From: Bradyrhizobium genosp. SA-3
GTDB taxonomy: Bacteria > Pseudomonadota > Alphaproteobacteria > Rhizobiales > Xanthobacteraceae
Reading direction: 5' to 3'
DNA: 64,000 nucleotides
Assembly: GCF_004212635.1 (NCBI RefSeq)
Contig: NZ_PSRT01000001.1
Coordinates: 62,001 to 126,000 of the forward strand
This document shows, one piece after another, positions 55,830-64,000 of the stretch. Every line of letters begins with the position of its first letter. Within the stretch, counting starts at the first letter, position 1. The position numbers were made by a program, and so were the translations under genes. Below the pieces are notes generated by a model that was not told the origin of the DNA, ran no database searches, and saw only the letters and a program-made list of their open reading frames with translations.

Positions 55830-57617
55830 GTGTTCGTTCGAATCAGACATCTGATCGATAGCAAGAGGACGAACCGCACCATGGTTCGGCTGCGTGCCCT
55901 GCTGCGCAGCAACGAGTTCTACCTGATCCCGCTCGCACTCGTGATCGGCACGCTGGCGGGCGCGATCGTGACGCTGATGGCCGAGATCGCCCAGATCGCG
56001 CACGTCGTGATCTACGGCATCCCCGTCGATGTTCGCCTCTCGTCCAATGCGAGCGTCAGTCCCTGGGCGGCACTGATCGCGCCGGCGCTCGGCGGACTCT
56101 CGCTCGGCATCATGGAATGGTCGCGGCGGCGCATGAAGATCTCGAACGCGGTCGACCCGATCGAGGCCAACGCGCTGCGCGGCGGCAATCTCTCGATGCG
56201 CGACAGCCTGGTGGTGTCGAGCCAGACCTTGATCTCCAACGGCTGCGGCGCTTCGGTCGGCCTCGAAGCCGGCTATACCCAGATCGGCTCGGGTATCGCC
56301 GCGTTGCTCGGCAAGTTCTTCAATCTCCGCCGCAACGATATGCGCCTGATGGTCGGCTGCGGCGCTGCCGCCGCGATCGCGGCGGCGTTCGGCGCGCCGA
56401 TCACCGGCGCCTTCTACGCCTGTGAGCTGATCGTCGGCGTCTATTCGGTCGGCAGTGCCGCCCCGATCCTGGCGGCCTCGCTCGCCGGCGCTCTCACCGC
56501 GCAATGGCTGGGCGGCGCGCCGTACTCGCTGGAGATACCGAAGGTCAGCGCCGTCGGTGTCGAGCAGTACCTGGCCCTGATCGGGCTCGCCCTCGTCACC
56601 AGCGGCGTCGGCATCGCCGTGATGCGCTCCTCGCCGACGTTCGAGCGCCTGTTCGCCTGGATGCCGGTCTGGCTGCGTCCGGTGATCGGCGGCCTCATCG
56701 TCGGCGGCTTCGCGATTGTCACGCCGCAGGTGCTGGCCGCCGGCCACGGCGCCATGGTGCTCGATCTCTTTCACGACATGACGATCGGCCTGATCGCGCT
56801 GATCATCGCCCTGAAGGTGACGGCCTGCCTGGTCTCGCTCGCCTCGGGCTTCCGTGGCGGCCTGTTCTTCGCCTCGCTGTTCGTCGGCAGCCTGATCGGC
56901 AAGTTCTTTGCCGCGGTGCTGCTCTTGATCAGCCCGAATTTCGTGATCGATCCGCTGGTCGCGATGCTGACCGGCATGGCGACGCTCGGCGTGGCCATCG
57001 TCGGCGGCCCCTTGACCATGTCGTTCCTCGTGCTCGAGATGACGCGCAATGTCGACGTCACCGCCGTGGTGCTGGCCGGCTGCATCGTCACCTCGATCTG
57101 CGTCCGCTTCATGTTCGGCCACTCATTCTCGACCTGGCGCCTGCATCTGCGCGGCGAGACCATCCGCAGCGCCAACGACGTCGGCTGGCTGCGCAACCTC
57201 ACCGTCGAGCGGCTGATGCGCTCGGACGTCGGCAAGGTGCCGTCGACCACGACGATCGCGGCCGTGCGCCGCGAATTCGCGCTGGGCTCGCGGCCCGGTA
57301 TCGTCATCGTCAATAATGCGGACGAATATGTCGGCCTCGTCCTGCTGCCCGACCTGTACTCCAGCGATCTCGACACCATCGCAGACGAAATCCAGGTGAT
57401 CGAGCTCGCTCGCCTGATCGACATCGTGCTCATCCCGGAAATGAACGTGAAGTCGGCGATGGCGGTGTTCGACGAGGCCGAAGCCGAGATGCTGGCGGTG
57501 GTGGATTCCACCGACAGCCGCAAGGTGGTCGGCTTCCTCACCGAGAACTTCGCGCGCCGCCGCTATGTCGAGGAGATCGACAAGGCGACGCGCGGCGTGC
57601 TGGGGGCGCTGTCGTAG
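55830..57617 (+). CDS. ClC-family chloride channel or transporter
   Basis: The 595-residue membrane protein has ClC-type helices. The SVGLEAGYTQ segment corresponds to the GREGP region, and SGFRGGLFFASLFVG to the GxFxP region. A cytoplasmic CBS-like tail (VERLMRSDVGKVPSTTTIAAVRREF, AVVDSTDSRKVVGFL) follows. The Glu gate in GLEAG is present. The start is uncertain: a GTG at 55830, just after the aldolase remnant, or an ATG at 55881. Confidence 0.9.
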   Translation: MFVRIRHLIDSKRTNRTMVRLRALLRSNEFYLIPLALVIGTLAGAIVTLMAEIAQIAHVVIYGIPVDVRLSSNASVSPWAALIAPALGGLSLGIMEWSRRRMKISNAVDPIEANALRGGNLSMRDSLVVSSQTLISNGCGASVGLEAGYTQIGSGIAALLGKFFNLRRNDMRLMVGCGAAAAIAAAFGAPITGAFYACELIVGVYSVGSAAPILAASLAGALTAQWLGGAPYSLEIPKVSAVGVEQYLALIGLALVTSGVGIAVMRSSPTFERLFAWMPVWLRPVIGGLIVGGFAIVTPQVLAAGHGAMVLDLFHDMTIGLIALIIALKVTACLVSLASGFRGGLFFASLFVGSLIGKFFAAVLLLISPNFVIDPLVAMLTGMATLGVAIVGGPLTMSFLVLEMTRNVDVTAVVLAGCIVTSICVRFMFGHSFSTWRLHLRGETIRSANDVGWLRNLTVERLMRSDVGKVPSTTTIAAVRREFALGSRPGIVIVNNADEYVGLVLLPDLYSSDLDTIADEIQVIELARLIDIVLIPEMNVKSAMAVFDEAEAEMLAVVDSTDSRKVVGFLTENFARRRYVEEIDKATRGVLGALS

Positions 57618-57628
57618 GGGCGCCCCGG

Positions 57629-57886
57629 CTATTGGCCTGGTTGAGGTGGGGCGGCGACGAGGCAGGCCACGATCCGGCGGACCAGCGGCAGCACCACGAG
57701 TAGCGTCGGGAAAGCGACGAGCCATGACAGGCCCCAGGCGCCGGGCCATATCGCCAGGAACGCCGGCGTTGCGCCGAGGCTTCGCAGCGTCGAAATGACC
57801 GACACCACCGCCGTCATGAGGATCGACAGCACAAAGGGCATCACGATCGGCGCATAGCGCGCCGGCAGTTTACGAACCGCAATCAT
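57629..57886 (-). CDS. DUF2798 small membrane protein
   Basis: An 85-residue protein with two membrane helices (IVMPFVLSILMTAVVSVISTL and AWGLSWLVAFPTLLVVLPLVRRIV), the compact DUF2798 layout. The start is the ATG at 57886. Function unknown. Convergent with the ClC-type gene, 11 bases apart. Confidence 0.8.
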   Translation of the reverse strand: MIAVRKLPARYAPIVMPFVLSILMTAVVSVISTLRSLGATPAFLAIWPGAWGLSWLVAFPTLLVVLPLVRRIVACLVAAPPQPGQ

Positions 57887-58188
57887 CTGATTTCTTTCGA
57901 GGAAAAGGACGCGTCGATCACGTTGAACCTTCGAAAATGGCATCGATCCCGACGGCGTCGGTTGATGCGTTGGTTCACGTGACACGCTTACGGCGACCGA
58001 AAAACGGCGCGGCTGTTCATTATCCGCTCAGGTTGGATGGTTCAAGCTGGATCTGATCGTTCGGTTTACAATCGTTCAAGGCGTGGCAGATCGCCGCGAT
58101 CAGGAAACCATTTCAGTGGTTTGCGCGTTACGTGTCGTTGCTTATGTCGCTTTGGCGAGAACAGAGGCGAGAATAGGGGAAGCTCAAA
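57887..58188. other. Gene-free spacer
   Basis: This 302-base stretch separates divergent genes and must hold their promoters. I see no gene, repeat or clear promoter consensus. Confidence 0.4.
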
Positions 58189-58596
58189 ATGAGTGAAGGA
58201 CCGATGATTTCCGCAGCCCGCCGCAACATGGTCCTGGCCGCGTTCGCAAGCCTGGCAATGGTCGCAGCCCCCGTATCGCCCTCGGCAGCGGCGTCCTCAG
58301 CACCGGCCAGGGCGATGTCCGCAAAGGGTGTCACGGCAGGGCAGGGCTCCTCCGACGTCACTGATTTCAGCGCTGCCCGTCGCCGCCATTACTATCGACG
58401 CGGGCCGAACGCCGCAGGTCTCGCCTTCATGGGCATGGCGGCCGGTCTGATCGGAGGCGCGATCGCCGAGAGCCAGCGCCGCGAGTACTATGAGAACCGC
58501 TATTATTATGGCCCGGGTCCTTACTACGGCGGCCCGGGCTATTACGGCGGCGGTCCCTATTACGGCGGCCCGCGCTACTATTACCAGCCATATTAA
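58189..58596 (+). CDS. Exported Gly/Tyr-rich small protein
   Basis: The 135-residue protein has a signal peptide (ends about PSAAAS), a glycine-zipper-like hydrophobic stretch (AAGLAFMGMAAGLIGGAIA) and a C-terminal YYGGPGYYGGGPYYGG tandem repeat ending in YYYQPY. Such proteins are common in rhizobial envelopes without known function. GGGGAAG lies upstream and a strong terminator downstream. Confidence 0.75.
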   Translation: MSEGPMISAARRNMVLAAFASLAMVAAPVSPSAAASSAPARAMSAKGVTAGQGSSDVTDFSAARRRHYYRRGPNAAGLAFMGMAAGLIGGAIAESQRREYYENRYYYGPGPYYGGPGYYGGGPYYGGPRYYYQPY

Positions 58597-58612
58597 GCGA
58601 TCGTTTTCGTCC

Positions 58613-58644
58613 AAAAGGGGTGGTGCTTTGCACCGCCCCTTTTT
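58613..58644 (+). terminator. Rho-independent terminator after the Gly/Tyr-rich gene
   Basis: AAAAGGGGTGGTGC (58613-58626) pairs with GCACCGCCCCTTTT (58630-58643) with one mismatch and a three-base loop, ending in a run of T residues. Confidence 0.9.
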
Positions 58645-59324
58645 GCTGTGTGTCGCCCCTCAGTCAATCCCAGCTCGCGAAAATATTCCGCTTTACCGAA
58701 ATTCGGAATTGGCGTATGTGTAGCTCATCCCGGCTCACCCTTGAGGGGCGATCATGTGTCGTGATGATCGCAGAGCCGGGCTTGCGGTGGACGCGGCAGC
58801 GTCAGGCGCGAGAGCTAAGGGCAGGGCGGATTGCTCTCCGTGAGCCCTGAAGCTTCGCGCAGACGGACGGCGCTGTCAGGTTCGTCACGCCAGCATTTCG
58901 ATGGCAACGTGCACAACGCCGTCGAACCCTGTGGCGCAGGCGAACCGCGCGTACGGCAAAACCGTGTGGTCCTTTCTGCAAGCAGTTTTTCGGGGCTGTG
59001 GAAAGCGGCGTAAGCCTCTGTAAATGAAGGCACTTCTCGGTCGCGGCTGGAAAACGGAAGGCCCGCCGGAAACCCGCCGGGCCCTATTAGGCCCTATTTC
59101 ACAGATGCGCGGGCGCGGCCCGATCTGGTGACCTTTCGCCCCCTCCGACGTCGCCGTAACGGCCTCTCCGCGACCTTGCCGCCGCCGCTGCGGTCCGGGC
59201 GTTGCTGTTAGCCCTGCCGCTTCCGGCGCGCCGTACGGCCTTCCTACGGCCTCGCGCCGTTCGCCCGTCCCCGTGTCGTGATGGTGACGCCTTCGACGCG
59301 TGGGCTCGACGATGAATGACGCGA
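58645..59324. other. Long gene-poor spacer
   Basis: No convincing gene is found. A long minus-strand open frame here (up to 59436) is Arg/Pro-rich low-complexity and is not believed. At 59060-59083 GGCCCG/CGGGCC with an inner CGG/CCG extension forms a terminator-like stem followed by T-rich sequence on the minus strand; it may end the transcript of the minus gene at 59325. The region 59100-59290 is rich in short C/G palindromes. Confidence 0.4.
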
Positions 59325-59738
59325 TCAGTTCATTTTCCACTCTTCGTGAGGTGGAAGCGGCCCGCCGTCCAGCTCGTGACTGACAACTAAACATTTTCCA
59401 TTGATGAGGCGCGATCCGACCGTTTCGACGACCCATCCAGAGCGGGTGTTCACTTCAAAGCTGTAGCTTCCTTCGATTGGGTGGTCCCAAGTTGCTGAAA
59501 TCTCATCAGCGCTGCGCCTAACAATTCTCTTATGAGCCAGCCCTGGCACATCGCACCTCTGATATCGACTGCACAATTGGAGAAGGTGCGTTTCCGTAAC
59601 GAGCCAACTCTCGTTTCTCTCGTTTCGGCTGGAAGGGAAGTCCCTGTCGAATAGGCGACAGTGAAGTATGGTTTCAGCCGTTACGCTGCTGGTGAACAAC
59701 AAGGCTGAAAAGGTGGCGAGCGCAAAGCGGGTCAGCAT
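59325..59738 (-). CDS. Exported hypothetical protein
   Basis: The 137-residue protein has a signal peptide ending SSVTAE, then a body with four Cys, for example ILHCRLFDRDF and LLQLCSRYQRCDVPG, and a beta-rich C-terminus (SYSFEVNTRSGWVVETVGSRLINGKCLVVS). No family is recognised. Its AT-richer composition than the island genes suggests acquired DNA. Confidence 0.65.
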   Translation of the reverse strand: MLTRFALATFSALLFTSSVTAETILHCRLFDRDFPSSRNERNESWLVTETHLLQLCSRYQRCDVPGLAHKRIVRRSADEISATWDHPIEGSYSFEVNTRSGWVVETVGSRLINGKCLVVSHELDGGPLPPHEEWKMN

Positions 59739-60386
59739 GACATATGAGTTCCGAGACGGGCGTGCATCTTATATCGGCCGTCTCCACGCGGATACCCGAT
59801 GACGTGATGCCATCCGCTCCCGGTGCGGCGCCGCCTGCCGCCGCCGTCGCGTGTCGTGGCGATGCCGCGCTCGATAGTGATGACGCGATGGACGTGATGG
59901 CGCCCGCGCGATGGCCGTCGGAAGGAAGACCGTCCCTCTGTAATCGCACCCTCTGGTGACAATCACCCCGGCCCAGCTTGGCTACCTGCTGGAGGGCATC
60001 GACTGGCGGATGCCACAACATTAGCGTGGCGCTCCGCCGAGCGGCCTCCGAATTAAAGATATTAAAGGTAGTTTATTTGCTTTTTAAAGTTGATAGAATA
60101 ACCAGCGGCATTCGTATCTGGATGGCGCACTGGACGTCTGATTGCGGTCGAAGCGACCGCGGGTCCCGCGTCCGCTCTACCGCCGATAGCCGGATGCTCT
60201 GGCGCAGCAGAACAATTGATATCTCGCACCGAAGCGGACTGCCTACGTCATGTCCGTTTAATTTCTTTGGATGCGATAGCGGGCGTGCTGGATTGGCTTC
60301 AATCGTGTGTACGCGCAGTAGCAGAGCGCGTCCTGGTTTGACCCAATTTGGAACGAAGGACATTGCTGCAGTAATGGTTCCATGTA
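59739..60386. other. AT-richer gene-free spacer
   Basis: This 648-base stretch has several overlapping open frames without credible starts or domains. An AT-rich segment at about 60050-60110 (AATTAAAGATATTAAAGG, TTTGCTTTTTAAAG) could be a promoter for the PhyH-like gene. Composition differs from the rest of the window and suggests horizontally acquired DNA. Confidence 0.4.
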
Positions 60387-61322
60387 ATGCGTACAGCGAG
60401 CCAAACAATGGTCACAAAAATACAGCGAATGCTCAAACGTTTGCCGACGTATGTAGCCGACATCAAGGAAAATCCCCGGTGGTTGCCGATGTTTGCGCTG
60501 GGCCGCGTGATGCTGTTCCGCAATCTCGCATGGAAGTTTACCGCTCCACCCGAGCACATCGATCTCACGAACACGCTTTTCCCGGAACTTAGCGTCGAGC
60601 GTGTGACGGAGCAGTTGCGGCGAGACGGGCTATTTCAGGGCGTCAGGCTTCCGACAAACATCACGTCGCAGATCTCTTCCTTTGCCCGACGCACGCCCTG
60701 TTTCGGCAATTTCGATCGCAAAATTGAGCTGGTCGCCGAGGAACATCGCCCGATCGAGCTTGCGATCGGGAAGGCCATTGTCACAGGCCACTTCTTCGAA
60801 CGCGTGCTGGATTGCGAAGCGGCCTGCCGCGTCCAGCAGGATCCGCTATTGTTGCAGATCGCCCAGAACTATTTGGGAGGCGAGGCGCGCGTCACCGCGA
60901 CGCGGCTCTGGTGGAGCTTTCCGAGCAAGAAGGCGAAAGACTACGGCCTCCATCTAGCCTCACAGGACCGGTTTCATTTTGATCTCGATGATTGGAGGAT
61001 GATCAAGTCCTTCTTCTACATCGAAGCGGTAGACGAAAGTTCGGGCCCGCATGTCTATGTCGTGGGCAGCCACAGGCAGCGCCTCCTGCGACACCAGTTC
61101 ACACTTATGGTCGGCCACCCCTCGGAGGAGATCGAGCGGACCTATGGTCGCGACGCGATCGTGAAACTGACGGGGCCTGAAGGCTTCGGCTTTGTCGAGG
61201 ATCCCTTCGGATTCCATATGGGTTCGCTGGCCAAACGCGCGCCGCGCCTCGTCTTGGAAATCAGCTTCGGCGTCAGCGAAAAGCTGCACCGTCGTTTCTA
61301 TGGTGAGCCAGTGATTCATTAG
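60387..61322 (+). CDS. Phytanoyl-CoA dioxygenase-like (PhyH) 2-oxoglutarate/Fe(II) oxygenase
   Basis: The 311-residue protein shows the iron-binding H197-x-D199 in RFHFDLDDWRM, the following core strand KSFFYIEAVDESSGPHVYVVGSH, a candidate distal His277 in EDPFGFHMGS and Arg near 287 in PRLVLEIS, which would hold 2-oxoglutarate. The substrate is unknown; PhyH relatives modify lipids, osmolytes and natural products. A second ATG at 60411 could be the start. The gene is alone in AT-richer DNA. Confidence 0.78.
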   Translation: MRTASQTMVTKIQRMLKRLPTYVADIKENPRWLPMFALGRVMLFRNLAWKFTAPPEHIDLTNTLFPELSVERVTEQLRRDGLFQGVRLPTNITSQISSFARRTPCFGNFDRKIELVAEEHRPIELAIGKAIVTGHFFERVLDCEAACRVQQDPLLLQIAQNYLGGEARVTATRLWWSFPSKKAKDYGLHLASQDRFHFDLDDWRMIKSFFYIEAVDESSGPHVYVVGSHRQRLLRHQFTLMVGHPSEEIERTYGRDAIVKLTGPEGFGFVEDPFGFHMGSLAKRAPRLVLEISFGVSEKLHRRFYGEPVIH

Positions 61323-61688
61323 CTGCCAGTCGGGCGGTTGCGATGTGCGCCGACGTGGCCGCGGCGATTAAGCAATTCCTTCGGCTACGGCCGATCAGCC
61401 ACACACCAAATCTGTTTGATGAAGGAAGGGGATAATCCGGACGGCACCGACTACCGTCCGGCTAAGCTCCTGCTTGGAGCCGTCCGGCGTGCAAGCAACG
61501 CCGCGCATTGCGCGGATCGATGTCGAGGACGTGGATCATGTCGCGGCCACCATAGGACCTTCCGTTGTCCCTGTAACGCGACTAAAGAACACACACGTCG
61601 GGAGAGAGTTGTAAGGATTGGTCAATGTCCGTTTGGGGTCCAAAACGCGACTTGCATTCTACGTCGGCTCTTAGGCCGGACCGGACGT
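61323..61688. other. Gene-free spacer
   Basis: I see no credible gene in these 366 bases. Open frames on both strands are short or shadow-like. Confidence 0.4.
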
Positions 61689-62211
61689 TTACGGCCTGCT
61701 TCGCTGCTTGAGGGCCCACAGCCGGTAAGCTTCGTCCTCGTAAGGGTCGGCGGCTGTCGGCGGCGGGACTAGCTTGGCCCCTTTTGCGGAAGTGATCGAG
61801 CCCGCGACCAAGCTTGCGACCGGCGAGTGTGTGCTGGTCGTTGGCCCAGTCCGGAATCGTCGGCGCGAAGTCCTCCAGCGATGACCGCAGGCCTATGGCG
61901 GCTGCGAAGTGGCAGCCCGCGCGGGACTTTGGTGACCGGCACATCATGCGGATCACATTGCCGATCATCAACCGGGCTTCACCGATCGATTTGCTGTAGC
62001 GGTCCCTTGATGCCGCGAGCGATGCGGTGACGAACGGGAAGACATGCGGAGCTGCCAACGTGTCGAGGTCCTCGTGGCAGATGACCTCAAGCCTGTTGCA
62101 GACCATCGAGTGGAAGGCTTTCGAGGTGTGCATGAGTTCGACCGCGAACTCCATGGCTTCCTTCTCCATGCTGCGTCTGATCGCCTTCTGCATCGCGCTG
62201 ACGCAGGCCAT
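61689..62211 (-). pseudogene. Hypothetical rhizobial protein interrupted by a frameshift
   Basis: From ATG 62211 the frame gives MACVSAMQKAIRRSMEKEAM and a helical body up to IPDWANDQHTLAGRKLGRGLDHFRK. It then drifts into Arg-rich nonsense to a stop at 61582. Removing one A from the AAAA run at 61782-61785 continues as GAKLVPPPTAADPYEDEAYRLWALK and stops at 61689. The DMHT..GRxxGRGLxHF..GAKLVPP ending resembles the C-terminal part of MgsA/RarA-like ATPases, but no ATPase domain is present. The function is unknown. Mutation or read error cannot be told apart. Confidence 0.7.
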
Positions 62212-62240
62212 CGCGGGAAGGCCGTTCTTGGTATCGGGGA

Positions 62241-62417
62241 TTATGACCGGCTTGCTCCGTCGCGTGAGACGGGGCCGACGACGGTGGTCTCGCCCGCGAC
62301 CTTCGCCGCGACGAGCGCGCGGGCCTGCTCGATCGAATAGGCGTGGATGACGAAAAGCGGTTTCGGGTTCTGGCCGGGTGTCTGCTGAAAAACCGTAAAG
62401 GGTTTCGGGGTTGGCAC
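62241..62417 (-). CDS. Small hypothetical protein upstream of the frameshifted gene
   Basis: A 58-codon gene starts at GTG 62417 with AGGAG eight bases upstream and ends in TAA, 29 bases before the next ATG on the same strand. The product opens VPTPKPFTVFQQTPGQNPKP and has the helical core SIEQARALVAAKVAGETTVV. No known domain. Codon use fits coding in this frame, and it forms a unit with the frameshifted gene. Confidence 0.6.
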   Translation of the reverse strand: MPTPKPFTVFQQTPGQNPKPLFVIHAYSIEQARALVAAKVAGETTVVGPVSRDGASRS

Positions 62418-62559
62418 GGGGTGCTCCTGTGACCGGATTGGGTGCCCTCCCGTTCAGCCACCGTTGCCGCGTGCAGTAAAACATTGGTTTTGCTTGAAAA
62501 TTCATTCTCCAACATTATTTGCGGCCTGATTTTACCGCTGCCCTTGGGGCGCCTCCGTT

Positions 62560-63048
62560 GTGCCCGTCGCGTTATCCACCGCAATGGGTAGCGACTTGCC
62601 CGTCCCGCGCCGGCTGGCGCATTTTCTCTCCGCAATGGGCACCAAATCACGCGAGACAATTTACGGCGCTTCGGTCCGGGCAGCGGCGGAGCGGGCCGCT
62701 GAGGTACGAAGGCAAGCCGACCGGCTCGCCTGCGATGCGTGGAATAAGCGCATGCTGGCCTTCAAAGGACCGGCGCAGCCTTCGCCGACGCTCGGTGATG
62801 CCCTCAATGCAGGTTACCTTTACCTCGAAGTCCGATGTCTCGGTTGCGACACCAATCAGGCCGTCGCCCTGGACATCGTGCGGCGGCCGAAGTCAACGCC
62901 AGTTCATGAGCTGGAGCGCTACATGCGGTGCAAGCTGTGCTCGGAGCAGCGCGGCTATCCCTACAAGCGGAGCCATCTGGTCGCGCTGCGAACTACCAAG
63001 ATTTCTGCCAGTGATCCGGCATCAAGTTGGTGGCCGGGTGAGAGGTGA
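62560..63048 (+). CDS. Zinc-ribbon-like hypothetical protein
   Basis: The 162-residue frame has a helical Arg/Ala-rich part (IYGASVRAAAERAAEVRRQADRLA) and a probable zinc-binding pair of CxxC motifs: VRCLGCDTN and MRCKLCSEQRGYPY. The family is not recognised; such proteins are common in mobile or accessory DNA. The start is uncertain: GTG 62560, ATG 62584 or ATG 62635 are all in frame; the last keeps all recognisable sequence. Confidence 0.65.
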   Translation: MPVALSTAMGSDLPVPRRLAHFLSAMGTKSRETIYGASVRAAAERAAEVRRQADRLACDAWNKRMLAFKGPAQPSPTLGDALNAGYLYLEVRCLGCDTNQAVALDIVRRPKSTPVHELERYMRCKLCSEQRGYPYKRSHLVALRTTKISASDPASSWWPGER

Positions 63049-63069
63049 AATGATGATGAGGGAGCGACG

Positions 63070-63246
63070 ATGAACGGGAGCCGCTACTACGTGGTGCGAT
63101 CAGAGGGCACGAAATACGGCATAGGCTTTGGCAGCGCGCTGGCTATCGCCATCAGCTACACCACCAACAAGTCGATCCTCTGGGCGATCATTCACGGCAT
63201 TCTGGGCTGGCTGTACGTGATCTACTTCGCACTGTTCTGGTCGTAG
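63070..63246 (+). CDS. Small membrane protein
   Basis: A 58-residue protein with a short polar N-terminus and a hydrophobic C-terminal half (SILWAIIHGILGWLYVIYFAL). GGAG lies five bases before the ATG. It lies 22 bases after the zinc-ribbon-like gene and 9 bases before the SRAP gene, so the three may be one transcript. Function unknown. Confidence 0.65.
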   Translation: MNGSRYYVVRSEGTKYGIGFGSALAIAISYTTNKSILWAIIHGILGWLYVIYFALFWS

Positions 63247-63255
63247 CCGTCGCCG

Positions 63256-63918
63256 ATGTGCAACCTGTACAGCATCACCACCAACCAAGCCGCGATTATC
63301 AACCCGTTCCGCGTCGTCAATCGCTACGTCGGCAATCTCGCGCCGATGCCCGGCGTCTTTCCTGACTATCCGGCTCCAGTGATCCGCAACACCGAGGCGG
63401 GCACCGAGATAGTGACGATGCGCTGGGGCATGCCGCCGCCGCCACGCACGGGCGGACCGCCCGTCACTAACATCCGCAACACGTCGTCGCCTCACTGGCG
63501 CGGCTGGCTCAAGCCGGAGAACCGATGCTTGGTCCCGGCGAATAGCTTTGCCGAATACGCGCCCGAGCCTAACCCCGAGACCAAGAAAAAGGATGTGGTG
63601 TGGTTCGCGCTTAACAAGGATCGCCCACTGTTCGCGTTCGCAGGCATCTGGACCGAGTTCAAGGGCGATCGTGGCACCAAATCCAAGCCGATCCCCGGAC
63701 CACATTTGGTCTATGGCTTCCTAACCACCGAAGCGAATGCCGTGGTCGCACCGATCCACTCCAAAGCCATGCCCGTCATCTTGACCACCGACGAGGAGCG
63801 CGACGTTTGGATGCGCGCGCCATGGGATGAGGCGAAGGCACTGCAGCGGCCACTGCCGGACGACGCGCTCAAGATTGTCATGCGCGGGACCGACAAGGAA
63901 GATAAGGCAGCAGCGTGA
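63256..63918 (+). CDS. SRAP-domain protein (YedK/HMCES), abasic-site DNA crosslinker
   Basis: The 220-residue protein has Cys2 as the first mature residue ([11 protein letters not shown]), which forms a thiazolidine link to abasic DNA in this family. Also present are [38 protein letters not shown] with the catalytic Glu, and [12 protein letters not shown] with the conserved His. It protects abasic sites in single-stranded DNA. Here it ends a small accessory gene group. Confidence 0.92.
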   Translation: MCNLYSITTNQAAIINPFRVVNRYVGNLAPMPGVFPDYPAPVIRNTEAGTEIVTMRWGMPPPPRTGGPPVTNIRNTSSPHWRGWLKPENRCLVPANSFAEYAPEPNPETKKKDVVWFALNKDRPLFAFAGIWTEFKGDRGTKSKPIPGPHLVYGFLTTEANAVVAPIHSKAMPVILTTDEERDVWMRAPWDEAKALQRPLPDDALKIVMRGTDKEDKAAA

Positions 63919-63941
63919 TACGAATTTCGAGAGCCGGAAGC

Positions 63942-64000
63942 ATGCGGTCGCCGGTTATCGTGATCGGTCGGCTCGCTTTCAAGTTCGCACGCAACCAGCG
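63942..64000 (+). CDS. Possible gene start cut by the window edge
   Basis: An ATG with GGAA upstream opens a frame (MRSPVIVIGRLAFKFARNQ) to the window end with no stop. Too short to judge. Confidence 0.25.
   Translation, partial: MRSPVIVIGRLAFKFARNQ

Noticed and set aside
55542..57122. 526-residue minus-strand open frame
   Set aside because: It is antisense to the ClC-type gene and rich in Asp/Arg/His with no domain.
58885..59436. 183-residue minus-strand open frame
   Set aside because: It is Arg/Pro-rich low complexity, overlaps the better exported gene at 59325, and has no ribosome-binding site.

Overview
The window is high-GC alphaproteobacterial DNA that looks like Bradyrhizobium or a close relative. 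Evidence: the glutathione-linked formaldehyde pathway, a XoxF5-type methanol dehydrogenase, the short interspersed palindromes typical of these genomes (for example the CGTCATGCCCGGG and CTCCCCGCTTGCGGGGAG families), and many small rhizobial proteins. This assignment is an inference from gene content and style; no rRNA or tRNA gene was found.

Layout. 1-2.0 kb: an edge-truncated ArsR-type regulator with a palindromic operator, a 3-hydroxyacyl-CoA dehydrogenase and a group III truncated globin. 2.3-41.7 kb: one long quinoprotein / lanthanide island. It holds (a) a Rieske protein plus an unusual PQQ dehydrogenase; (b) a molybdenum hydroxylase pair; (c) xoxF-xoxG-frmA-gfa, divergent from an AraC-type regulator; (d) a second alcohol dehydrogenase cassette (PQQ enzyme, cytochrome c, solute-binding protein), divergent from a four-EF-hand protein that I recognise as a lanmodulin homologue, followed by a solitary pqqA; (e) a NitT/TauT-like ABC transporter, SoxYZ-like carrier, metallo-hydrolase, XoxJ-like and CxxCW proteins; (f) a Ped/Lut-type ABC export-like system (binding protein, beta-propeller, ATPase with a frameshift, permease); (g) S-formylglutathione hydrolase, a FlhSR-like two-component pair and a large TonB-dependent receptor.

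41.7-59 kb: mostly ordinary genes. They include rpsU with a TTG start, several small hypothetical proteins, a sulfatase-like membrane protein, a Tat-exported GH1 glycosidase, a thiolase, HU, a lon/hsp20 heat-shock unit, a DUF892 protein, MarC, a truncated aldolase remnant and a ClC-type channel. 59-64 kb: an accessory-looking tail with AT-richer spacers, a PhyH-like oxygenase, a frameshifted gene, small orphan proteins and a SRAP (YedK/HMCES) protein.

How it works together (inference from known families): the TonB receptor and the Ped/Lut-like ABC system would supply lanthanide to the periplasm, and the lanmodulin homologue would bind it there. Three periplasmic PQQ dehydrogenases, all with the Asp-x-Asp pair associated with lanthanide use, would oxidise methanol and other alcohols and pass electrons to XoxG, a second cytochrome c or a Rieske protein. 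Formaldehyde would then be captured by glutathione (Gfa, spontaneous adduct), oxidised by FrmA and released as formate by FghA, under FlhSR and AraC-type control. Two apparent frameshifts (ABC ATPase near 32064, accessory gene near 61783) need raw-read confirmation.
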